Assembly (NCBI GenBank): GCA_051530055.1
Contig: JBMGUZ010000041.1
Location: 1-23,748, forward strand
Direction of reading: 5' to 3'
Length of the DNA stretch: 23,748 nucleotides
Source of the DNA: Neoechinorhynchus agilis
Taxonomy: Eukaryota; Acanthocephala
Shown here in pieces: positions 9,047 to 18,440 of this stretch. The translations under genes and the position numbers were made by a program. The notes below the pieces were generated by a model, which was not told the origin of the DNA, ran no database searches, and was given only the letters and a program-made list of their open reading frames with translations. How positions within the stretch are numbered: the first letter of the stretch is position 1; each line of letters begins with the position of its first letter.

Positions 9047-9440
9047 TAAATCACCGTTGAATACGTGGTGATTTAAGAAAGGAAAGGCGATTGGAAATTG
9101 AGCTAATAACCAATTTTCGTCTTATGAGCATTGTCGATGAATATACGAAGGTTGTTTCATAAGTTTTGCGATAATTTTAAATAACTCGAAGATGGGTTGA
9201 TATTATCCAAAAAATAATCCTTCGGTGCTGTTCAACATATTTTTTTGTGACATTTTAATGTTAGCGCAGTGTAATTTCCCAAAAGACTCACAGTGAAGTA
9301 GGGCCTAATGAGGCGGAGCTCTGCCTGCAGTTGCGAGAGAACAATTGAAAAAATACATTCATACGGCGACTGCAGGTGACTTGATCGGAAGATTTATTAA
9401 ACAACTCTCGAGTTTTTAAGTAAGGCATAAGTATTTTCAG
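9047..9440. other. intergenic between COX19 and the Gly/Tyr/His-rich gene
   Basis: The two genes converge here. The stretch holds a possible mariner end (9146-9175). It also has an inverted pair CTGCAGTTGC (about 9328-9337) and GCGACTGCAG (about 9366-9375) with one mismatch. No gene is seen. Confidence 0.45.
9146..9175 (+). mobile_element. possible mariner-like terminal inverted repeat, solitary
   Basis: The words AGGTTGTTTCATAAGTTTTG and GCGATAA follow a TA dinucleotide and resemble the ends of mariner-family DNA transposons from memory. No inverted partner and no transposase remnant were found in the window, so at most it is a solo end. Confidence 0.3.
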
Positions 9441-9449
9441 CTGTCCTTT

Positions 9450-9455
9450 TTTATT
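9450..9455 (-). terminator. poly(A) signal of the Gly/Tyr/His-rich gene
   Basis: On the minus strand AATAAA lies 34 nt after the stop codon at 9489-9491; a second AATAAA is found near 9390. Confidence 0.5.
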
Positions 9456-9488
9456 TCTGGAATTTTTAAAATACGTGCATCTCGGCAA

Positions 9489-9868
9489 TTACGTTATGGA
9501 GCATCCATCCTGATTCCCTCCATACTGACCAGGTGAGGAGTATGTTTGGCAACCATATCGCGGATAATTGTAACCTTGATAGTATCCATAGCTTGGATAT
9601 CTCTGTCCATGGTGCTGTCCATGGTGCCCATGGTGTCCATGGTGCCCATGTTGTCCACGGTAGCCACCATAATACATTCCAGGGTATACAGCGGGTAAGG
9701 CAGAAAAGTTGCCAGAAGAGCTTCTACGCATGACTTCAACAGGATTTCTAGTTTTTCTCTAACATTAACAAAAAAAGATCTTATAAGCTTCAGAATAGAT
9801 TACTCATCATGATATAAGGCTCGTATGAAAAATGATTCAACTTCTTTGTAAGAGAGGATATTTTCGTA
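9489..9868 (-). CDS. Gly/Tyr/His-rich small protein, 5' end not found
   Basis: The last exon (9756-9489) encodes a low-complexity tail: YPGMYYGGYRG, then repeated HGH triplets (QHGHHGHHGHHGQHHGQ), then YPSYGYYQGYNYPRYG, two Cys, and a stop at 9489-9491. The frame is closed just upstream of an acceptor-like TTTTTTTGTTAATGTTAGAG. A 47-nt intron (9803-9757) would link it in phase to an exon at 9868-9804 (YENILSYKEVESFF...), itself preceded by ACATTTTCAG. The start exon is not identified. Such Gly/Tyr-rich tails occur in nematode cuticle, eggshell and antimicrobial peptides; the His run could bind metal. Function is unknown. The alternative frame with MGTMDTMG repeats is a shadow. Confidence 0.5.
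9607..9660. repeat. 9-bp-type tandem repeat inside the His-rich segment
   Basis: Words of the form CCATGGTG(C/T) recur about six times and encode the His-Gly-His run on the minus strand. Slippage in such a tract would change the number of His-Gly units without breaking the frame. Confidence 0.7.
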
Positions 9869-10289
9869 CTGAAAATGTTTATGAGAGGGTGGGTACATAA
9901 TTTAACATCGACTTAAGAACATTAAAAATTAAGTAATTTGTTTGAAATCTCAGAGAGAACTTTTCGATTGGATTTGACTTGAAAACAAAAAGTAACACAT
10001 ACTCAGAACTTTTAAAAATGAGGAAAATGTGGTCCTTTTTAAATTATACCACAGAGATTATCAGCTAGGCCACTTAAGAGAATAAAAGATCTCAATTGTG
10101 CGCACATCTTAAAAAATGTTAAAATTAAAAGACGAAAGTCACATTCAATTATCGTAAAACAAACGAACGACAATATCTAAGAATTATTAGCTCGATTAAA
10201 CTTAATAATTGCGTTTTATATTAACAAACTCCAAAAGTAAAAGATACATCAGTATTCATTAATGCTTACTGGCAAGCCGGTTCCATTCA
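9869..10289. other. AT-rich spacer, possibly holding the missing first exon of the minus-strand gene
   Basis: The only start-like signal on the minus strand is ATGTGCGCACAATTGAGATC near 10107, which opens a short hydrophobic peptide (LRSFILLSGLA) ending at a GTATAA donor near 10047. Its splice phase does not agree with the downstream exon, so I do not include it. Nothing else is seen. Confidence 0.35.
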
Positions 10290-10617
10290 TTACGTGTTTT
10301 TTAGGCTATGGATTCTATACGACGAATGGTCACCATATCCTCGTGGTCGGCTTTGGTGAGGACGCAACTTTGTTCGGGCGTGCCTTTTCTCTTGTATGTC
10401 GGCGAGTCTTCCCATTTTTTTCATCCTTAACACAACCTCCCTATACCTACACTCCTTTTTCCATGCTGCCCAATCTTCTCGGATATCAGAACTTGAAATG
10501 AACCTAAAGAAAGACCAACTTTTCAAGCGCTCAGGAAACAATTACTACCAGTTCCCACCAGAACGGACTTTCCAACTCGACCGGGCCCGTAATTTACTCC
10601 AAAATCAACAACCGCAT
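10290..10617 (-). CDS. 77-residue basic protein, two exons, unrecognised
   Basis: Exon 1 (10617-10598) is ATG plus six codons (MRLLIL and part of E). The intron 10597-10504 starts GTAAAT and ends TTTCTTTAG. Exon 2 (10503-10290) continues in phase: FISSSDIREDWAAWKKECRY, then LRMKKMGRLADIQEKRHART and QSRPRGYGDHSSYRIH, then the stop. The protein is strongly basic with one Cys and two Trp and has no membrane segment. Size and composition recall small mitochondrial ribosomal or assembly proteins, but I cannot match it to one. The ATG lies only 38 bp after the stop of the preceding minus-strand gene, with AATAAA (10639-10634) between them, which suggests an operon. A plus-strand frame here (10396-10626) is taken to be a shadow. 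Confidence 0.5.
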
Positions 10618-10633
10618 AAGAAATAAACGTGTT

Positions 10634-10639
10634 TTTATT
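10634..10639 (-). terminator. poly(A) signal of the upstream minus-strand gene
   Basis: AATAAA on the minus strand lies 16 nt after the stop at 10656-10658 and 16 nt before the ATG of the next gene at 10617. Confidence 0.5.
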
Positions 10640-10655
10640 ATGTGATTCGACCAAG

Positions 10656-11201
10656 CTATGGAATGAACGGTCTCACTGTACGTAGTTGTTCATCGGCTCC
10701 TCGTTGCTTGGCTATCAAGTGGGGAATGTATTCAGATGGAAAGTATGAACAAGAGTTCTGACACATCCGGGCATCTACTGTACCCTGATCACATTCTAGA
10801 ACACTCTTAATGCAGACTCCTTAGTTTGAAAACTGACAGATCTAAAAGATATGATATTAGCTGGGACGTGCCTAAAAGGAAAGTTGAGACAGGTGTGGTA
10901 GAGATGAAAATGATGATGTCATAAATCGAGAAGAATTGTTGACATATACGGTCATGTTCCGGCTAAAAATTCTATTTGGAGCATCACTTTTAAATGGCTG
11001 AAATAAAGCAGGAGAAGGTAAGTCTGGAGGCTGACAGAGCGAACAATCCTGATATGAATGTGCCGGTATCAATACATTCAAGTAGCCACATTGAATTGGC
11101 AGTTCGTCGTAATGTGAAGACGAACACGTCTGCATGCCATTCGAGTCGATATGTTTCATGTAATCGTGATTGATCAATTGATCTCCAAATCGATCATTCA
11201 T
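10656..11201 (-). CDS. Cys-containing protein, tentative two-exon model, unrecognised
   Basis: The terminal part is the best supported: ECDQGTVDARMCQNSCSYFP, EYIPHLIAKQRGADEQL and RTVRPFIP, then TAG at 10656. A consistent model joins an exon from ATG at 11201 to 10950 (which carries CSSSHYDELPIQCGYLN and QDCSLCQPPDLPSP) through a 144-nt intron (GTATAT...ATTAAG) to 10805, giving 133 residues. Another acceptor at 10820 is possible, and so is an internal TTTATTTCAG near 11000. Seven or more Cys hint at a secreted or disulphide-bonded protein, but no signal peptide is visible at this start. The model overlaps the first exon and first intron proposed for the ZMYM-like gene on the other strand, so one of the two may be wrong there. 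Confidence 0.35.
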
Positions 11202-12493
11202 GGAATAAACCTGATATTCGTCAAACGGGAACTCAGACGTCCAATGGAATTGGTGGATTTATTCCGTTTCCCGTTGGTATTCCGGTCCCCATTCCAATGT
11301 GCATGTTTCGATACTTTACACCGCGTCCAATCCCTTTGCCGATTCCATTGCCGATTCCGGTCTTTCTACCTGTTGGAGAAAAAAGATTTAAAGAACTAAT
11401 CGATCGATCGGTGAAAAATGAACCAACTGAAGAGCAAAGTGAGCACTTTAGTGAAATAGAAAAAGAAGAACAATGTACAGTAGAAACTCGACGGTTACCA
11501 AACCAGTTAGAAATGCCTCCTTCGGTCGACGAATTTTTCATTTCGACCGATAAAGAGCACAACTTAACACTGGGCGCTCAGCTGTTTCAGAGTTTTGTAC
11601 AAACCTACCGCCGTAAGGATCCGTCTATTCCAAAAACATTCCCTGAGTTCAGTGTTGAACAGCTAAGTAAATCTTTGCTTAGATTCGCTATCCAACTGAA
11701 AAAATCCGACGGAACACTGTGCTCCCCAGAAGTTCTCTATTTCGTATCTGTTAGTGTTCACTATTTTCTGAGATCGATCGGAAGGGAGGAAGACATCCTG
11801 TACGATCCTGAATTCAACGCTTTTTCACAATTCGTTTTTGATCGAATCCAACATTGCACTGTTCAAATCGATCCTCGAGACAATCGAGTATATTCTCGTA
11901 TTAATGAAGAAATCTTATGGAAATCGTATATGCTTGGCGCTCATTCACCCAGAACATTACTGAATACTTTGTTTTACATTAACATCAAATGCTTTCTTAT
12001 TCTTAACATTCAGGATCACTACGACCTCACTTTCGCTAATGTCCGCCGTCATGTAAAACGATGGGTCGTACCAATCGATAGCGAGGATCAAAAATTAAAT
12101 GAAAGTGAAAGCAGTCATAATGAAAATCAGCACTATAAGGAAGTGAGCAGGCAGCGGTTCATTCGCTATTATCCAACGCGCGACCCGGATCTTATCTTTG
12201 AACAAATAGAAGACCGATCCTTTGCCATGCATTGCGCATGCCGCATTTTCGAATTCTACATCTCCAAGTGCCCAGTTTCTTTACGGCATTCCGAACATTG
12301 CATCTATTTAGAACCCGAAAAGTCCGTTATGCCAGAATCACCGATTTGGTTCACCAGCAAAGCCGTTTCAGAGATGACACTAACCAAAATGATGCTCCAA
12401 ACGAGACTAATCAAGGAAATGTCGGAACTCGAAATCGCTTTTGCTAGTCAAAGCGGAAGCAGTACAGCAGCAGGACAGACAACAGCCGCCTAA
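10994..12493 (+). CDS. ZMYM/QRICH1/Woc-type protein: C-terminal DUF3504 domain, no MYM fingers seen
   Basis: The body is one long exon to TAA at 12491-12493. Numbered from the Met at 11297: a Pro-Ile/Leu/Val tract (to about residue 27, and 20 codons upstream), an acidic linker, then at 90-185 a block with QSFVQTYRRKD, LLRFAIQLKKSDGTLCSPEVLYF and EEDILYDPEF, at 201-255 INEEILWKSYMLGAHSPRTLLNTLFY and LTFANVRRHVKR, and at 318-355 RIFEFYISKCPVSLR, IYLEPEKSVMPESPIWF. These match the C-terminus of ZMYM2/3/4, which in vertebrates works in chromatin and corepressor complexes. This domain is known to derive from the tyrosine recombinase of Crypton transposons. I propose a first exon at 10994-11017 (MAEIKQEK) spliced at AAG/GTAAGT to 11237 (intron ends ACTCAG), giving 426 residues. 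IKQE fits a SUMO-acceptor consensus. The body is secure, the first exon is not. Confidence 0.82.
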
Positions 12494-12541
12494 CTGGTCG
12501 GAAATGGAACAAACGACAGTTAGCGTTGTCGATTTCAAACG

Positions 12542-12547
12542 AATAAA
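12542..12547 (+). terminator. poly(A) signal of the ZMYM-like gene
   Basis: AATAAA lies about 50 nt after the TAA stop and is the only one close by. Confidence 0.6.
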
Positions 12548-12763
12548 ACATTTAAAGAATTGTTTTGGAAAAAAACGAAGATCAGCATCAAATTAGAGTG
12601 ACGTAAGATCAATGCGATTTGCACACTCGAAAATGTTACCATACAACATAAACATTCCATTTGACAAGGCAAAAAATATTATCACAACCATCTCACACCA
12701 AAGATACCAGCCGACAACAAAATAAGCAAAATGAGAGAAATTTTAATAATAAAAAAAGTCGTA
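12548..12763. other. AT-rich flank between the ZMYM-like gene and the satellite
   Basis: No gene is seen. A word near 12570-12595 (CGAAGATCAGCATCAAATTA) is mildly similar to the satellite core and could be a badly eroded monomer, or chance. Confidence 0.4.
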
Positions 12764-13264
12764 TAATTCAATTTTTGAAACTTTAGAATTCTAAAAAATG
12801 CACATAAGAAAAAATTACGTCGATAATTCCGAAGACCATCGCGAAGATCGCATTTCATCATAGTAAATTAAAGGATAAAATATCACAAAAGGGAGAATTC
12901 GCCCGAGATTTCAATCGCTAAGAATTCAATTACAAATTAAGAACCGAAATCTCGATATCATCATTCGTTCACTAGAACGAAAGTAAGATTTTTGAGAAAT
13001 TAATCATCTCATCTCAAAGAATTCTAAAGAATGCTCAGAAGAAAAACTTTCGTCAGTAAATCCGAAGACCATCGCGAAGATCGCATTTCATCATAGCAAA
13101 TTAAAGGATCAAATAGCAAAAAAAGAGAATTCGCTAGAGATTTCAATCGCTAAGAATTCGAGTACAAATTAACATCAGAAATCTCGATATCATCATTCGT
13201 TCAGTAGAACGAAAGTTAGATTTTTGAGAAATTCATCACCGCACCTCAAAGAATTCTAAAGAAT

Positions 13265-14110
13265 GCTCACAAGAAAATCGTTCGTCAATAAATACGAAGA
13301 CCATCGCGAAGATCGCATTTCATCATAGCAAATTAAAGGACAAAAAAAGCACAAAAAGGAGAATTCGCACGACATTTCAATCGCCAAGAATTCAAGTACA
13401 AATTAAGATAATAAATCTCGATATTATCAATCGTTCACTAGATCGAAAGTTAGATTTTTGAGAAATTCATCATCTCATCTCAAAGAATTCTAAAGAATGC
13501 TCACAAGAAAAACTTTGGTCAATAAATCCGAAGACCATCGCGAAGATCGAATTTCATCATAAAAAATTAAAGGATAAAAAAGCACAAAAAGAAGAATTCG
13601 CACGACATTTCAATCGCCAAGAATTCAAGCACAAATTAAGATCATAAATCTCGATATCATCATTCGTTCACTAGAACGAAAGTTAGATTTTTGAGAAATT
13701 ACTCATCTCATCTCCAAGAATTCTAAAGAATGCTCAGAAGCAAAACTTTCGTCAATAAATCCGAAGACCATCGCGAAGATCGCATTTCATCACTGCAAAT
13801 TAAAGGATAAAATATCACAAAAGGGAGAATTAACCCGAGAATTTAATCGCTAAGAATTCAAGTACGAATTAACATCAGAAATCTCGATATCATCATTCGT
13901 TCAGTAGAACGAAAGTTAGATTTTTGAGAAATTCATCATCTCACCTCAAAGAATTCTAAAGAATGCTCACAAGAAAATCGTTCGTCAATAAATAAGACCA
14001 TCGCGAAGATCGCATTTAATCATACCAGATTAAAGGATAAAATAGCACAAAAGTTAGAAGTCGCCCGAAACTTCAATCGCTAACAACTCTATTAAAAATT
14101 AAGATCAGAA
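13265..14110 (+). repeat. Higher-order block, duplicated at about 22765-23610
   Basis: Four consecutive monomers have the same subtype order: a CGCACGAC/GCCAAG type with TTATCAATCG, a second one with AAAAAGAAG, an AACCCGAG type, and an AACAACT type in which three to four bases are missing before GACCATCGCG. The offset is 9509 bp, about 41 monomers. A third, partly matching copy ends near 19411. Confidence 0.8.
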
Positions 14111-15189
14111 ATCTCGATATCATCATTCGTTCAGTAGAACGAAAGTTAGATTTTTGAGAAATTCATCATATCATCTAAAGAATTCTAAAGAATGCTCAGA
14201 AGCAAAACTTTCGTCAATAAATCCGAAGACCATCGCGAAGATCGCATTTCATCATAGCAAATTGAAGGATAAAATAGCAAAAAAAGAGAATTCGCCCGAG
14301 ATTTCAACCGCTAAGAATTCCAGTACAAATTAAGATTAGAAATCTCGACATCATCATTCGTTCAGTGGAACGGAAGTTAGATTTTTGAGAAATTCATCAT
14401 CTCATGTAAAGAATTTCAAGGAATGCTCAGAAGCAAAACTTTGGTCAATAAATCCGAAGACCATCGCGAAGATCGAATTTAATCACAGCAAATTAAAGGA
14501 TAAAATATCACAAAATAGAGAATTTGCCCGAGATTTCAATCGCTAAGAATTCAAGTACAAATGAAGATCAGAAATCTCGATATCATCATTCGTTCAGTAG
14601 AACGAAAGTTAGATTTTTGAGAAATTCATCATCTCATCCCAAAGAATTCTAAAGAATGCTCACAAGAAAAACTTTCGTCAATAAATCCGAAGACCATCGC
14701 GAAGATCGCATTTCATCATAGCAAATTAAAGGATAAAATAGCACAAAAAGAAGAATTCGCCCGACATTTCAATCGCCAAGAATTCAAGTACAAATTAAGA
14801 TCAGAAATCTCGATATCATCATTCGTTCAGTAGAACGAAAGTTAGATTTTTGAGAAATTCATCATCTCATCTAAAGAATTCTAAAGAATGCTCAGAAGCA
14901 AAACTTTCGTCAATAAATCCGAAGACCATCGCGAAGATCGCATTTCATCACAGCAAATTAAAGGATAAAATATCACAAAATAGAGAATTTGCCCGAGATT
15001 TCAATCGCTAAGAATTCAAGTACAAATGAAGATCAGAAATCTCGATATCATCATACGTTCAGTAGAACGAAAGTAAGATTTTTGAGAAATTCATCATCTC
15101 ATCTCAAAGAATTCTAAAGAATGCTCACAAGAAAAACTTTCGTCAATAAATCCGAAGACCATCGCGAAGATCGCATTTCATCATAGCAA

Positions 15190-15805
15190 ATTAAAGGATA
15201 AAAAAGCACAAAAAGGAGAATTCGCACGACATTTCAATCGCCAAGAATTCAAGTACAAATTAAGATCATAAATCTCGATATTATCAATCGTTCACTAGAT
15301 CGAAAGTTAGATTTTTGAGAAATTCATCATCTCATCCCAAAGAATTCTAAAGAATGCTCACAAGAAAAACTTTCGTCAATAAATCCGAAGACCATCGCGA
15401 AGATCGCATTTCATCATAGCATATTAAAGGATAAAAAGGCACAAAAAGGAGAATTCGCACGACATTTCAATCGCCAAGAATTCAAGTACAAATTAAGATC
15501 AGAAATCTCGATATTATCAATCGTTCACTAGAACGAAAGTTAGATTTTTGAGAAATTACTCATCTCATCTCCAAGAATTCTAAAGAATGCTCAGAAGCAA
15601 AACTTTCGTCAATAAATCCGAAGACCATCGCGAAGATCGCATTTCACCACTGCAAATTAAAGGATAAAATATCACAAAAGGGAGAATTAACCCGAGAATT
15701 TAATCGCTAACAACTCTACTAAAAATTAAGATCAGAAATCTCGATATCTTCATTCGTTCTGTAGAATGAAAGTTTGATTTTTGAGAAATTCATCATCTCA
15801 TCTAA
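15190..15805 (+). repeat. Higher-order block, duplicated at about 20290-20905
   Basis: Shared private changes are GCATATTAAAGG with AAAAAGGCAC, TATCTTCATTCGTTCTGTAG and GAATGAAAGTTTGATT. The offset is about 5100 bp (22 monomers). The two copies differ by few substitutions, so the duplication is recent compared with the age of the monomers. Confidence 0.85.
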
Positions 15806-17684
15806 AGAATTCTCACAAGAAAATCGTTCGTCAATTAATCCGAAGACCATCGCGAAGATCGCATTTCATCACTGCAAATTAAAGTATAAAATATCACAAA
15901 ATAGAGAATTTGCCCGAGATTTCAATCGCTAAGAATTCAAGTACAAATGAAGATCAGAAATCTCGATATAATCATTCGTTCAGTTGAACGAAAGTACGAT
16001 TTTTGAGAAATTCATCATCTCAAAGAATTCTAAAGAATGATCACAAGAAAAACTTTCGTCAATAAATCCGAAGACCATCGCGAAGATCGCATTTCATCAT
16101 AGCAAATTAAAGGATAAAAAAACACAAAAAGGAGAATTCGCCCGACATTTCAATCAAAAAAAATTCAAGTACAAATTAAGGTCAGAAATCTCGATATCAT
16201 CATTTGTTCAGTAGAACGAAAGTAAGATTTTTGAGAAATTACTCATCTCATCTCCAAGAATTCTAAAGAATGATCACAAGAAAAACTTTCGTCAATAAAT
16301 CCGAAGACCATCGTGAAGATCGCATTTCATCATAGCAAATTAAAGGATAAAAAAGCACAAAAAGGAGAATTCGCACGACATTTCAATCCCCAAGAATTCA
16401 AGTACAAATTAAGATCATAAATCTCGATATTATCAATCGTTCACTAGATCGAAAGTAAGATTTTTGAGAAATTCATCATCTCATCCCAAAGAATTCGAAA
16501 GAATGCTCACAAGAAAAACTTTCGTCAATAAATCCGAAGACCATCGCGAAGATCGCATTTCATCATAGCACATTAAAGGATAAAAAAACACAAAAAGGAG
16601 AATTCGCCCGACATTTCAATCGCACAGAATTCAAATACAAATTAAGATCAGAAATCTCGATATCATCATTCGTTCAGTAGAACGAAAGTAAGATTTTTGA
16701 GAAATTAATCATCTCATCTCAAAGAATTCAAAAGAATGCTAACGAGAAAAACTTTCGTCAATAAATCCGAAGACCATCGCGAAGATCGCATTTAATCACT
16801 GCAAGTTAAAGGATAAAATATCACAAAAGGGAGAATTAACCCGAGATTTTAATCGCTAAGAATTCAAGTACGAATTAACATCAGAAATTTCGACATCATC
16901 ATTCGTTCAGTAGAACGAAAGTTAGATTTTTGAGAAATTCATCATCTCATCTCAAAGAATTCTAAAGAATGCTCATAAGAAAAACTTTCGTCAAAAAACC
17001 CGAAGACCATCGTGAAGATGGCATTTCATCCTAGCAAATTAAAGGATAAAAAAGAACAAAAAAGAGAATTCGCCCGACATTTCAATCGCCAAGAATTCAA
17101 GTACAAATTAAGATGAGAAATCTCGATATCATCATTCGTTCAGTAGAACGGAAGTTAGATTTTTGAGAAATTCATCATCTCATGTAAAGAATTCTAAAGA
17201 ATGCTCAGAAGAAAAACTTTGGTCAATAAATCCGAAGACCATCGCGAAGATCGCATTTCATCATAGCAAATTAAAGGATAAAATAGCAAAAAAAGAGAAT
17301 TCGCTAGAGATTTCAATCGCTAAGAATTCCAGTACAAATTACCATCATAAATCTCGATATCATCATACGTTCAGTAGAACGAAAGTAAGATTTTTGAGAA
17401 ATTCATCATCTCATCTAAAGAATTCTAAAGAATGCTCAGAAGCAAAACTTTCGTCAGTAAATCCGAAGACCATCGCGAAGATCGCATTTCATCATAGCAA
17501 ATTAAAGGATAAAATAGCAAAAAAAGAGAATTCGCTAGAGATTTCAATCGCTAAGAATTCCAGTACAAATTACCATCATAAATCTCGATATCATCATTCG
17601 TTCAGTAGAACGAAAGTTAGATTTTTGAGAAATTCATCATCTCACCTCAAAGAATTCTAAAGAATGCTCACAAGAAAATCGTTC

Positions 17685-18440
17685 GTCAATAAATAAGAAG
17701 ACCATCGCGAAGATCGCATTTAATCATACCAGATTAAAGGATAAAATAGCACAAAAGTTAGAAGTCGCCCGAAACTTCAATCGCTAACAACTTCATTAAA
17801 AATTAAGATCAGAAATCTCGATATCATCATTCGTTCAGCAGAACGAAAGTTAGATTTTTGAGAAATTCATCATATCATCTAAAGAATTCTAAAGAATGCT
17901 CAGAAGCAAAACTTTCGTCAATAAATCCGAAGACCATCGCGAAGATCGCATTTCATCATAGCAAATTGAAGGATAAAATAGCAAAAAAAGAGAATTCGCC
18001 CGAGATTTCAACCGCTAAGAATTCCAGTACAAATTAAGATTAGAAATCTCGACATCATCATTCGTTCAGTGGAACGGAAGTTAGATTTTTGAGAAATTCA
18101 TCATCTCATGTAAAGAATTTCAAGGAATGCTCAGAAGCAAAACTTTGGTCAATAAATCCGAAGACCATCGCGAAGATCGAATTTAATCACAGCAAATTAA
18201 AAGAAAAATATCACAAAATAGAGAATTTGCCCGAGATTTCAATCGCTAAGAATTCAAGTACAAATGAAGATCAGAAATCTCGATATAATCATACGTTCAG
18301 TAGAACGAAAGTAAGATTTTTAAGAAATTCATCATCTCATCTCAAAGAATTCTAAAGAATGCTCACAAGAAAAACTTTCGTCAATAAATCCGAAGACCAT
18401 CGCGAAGATCGCATTCCATCATAGCAAATTAAAGGATAAA
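17685..18440 (+). repeat. Higher-order block, duplicated at about 19545-20300
   Basis: Three to four consecutive monomers occur in the same order and with the same private changes in both places: AACAACT subtype, then CATATCATCTAAAG with CCGCTAAG, then CATGTAAAGAATTTCAAGG, then one with GCATTCCATC. The offset is 1859 bp, eight monomers. A related block lies at 13930-14590, 3704 bp (16 monomers) to the left. Confidence 0.85.

Noticed and set aside
9494-9739. Minus-strand frame with MGTMDTMG repeats as the real peptide
   Set aside because: It is the frame-shifted shadow of the Gly/Tyr/His-rich frame; its repeats only mirror the 9-bp DNA repeat.
10396-10626. Plus-strand frame with HSFFHAAQSS as a further LINE C-terminus
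   Set aside because: The nucleotide match to the other LINE ends is weak (about two thirds over 60 bp), and the minus strand has a better supported spliced gene at the same place.
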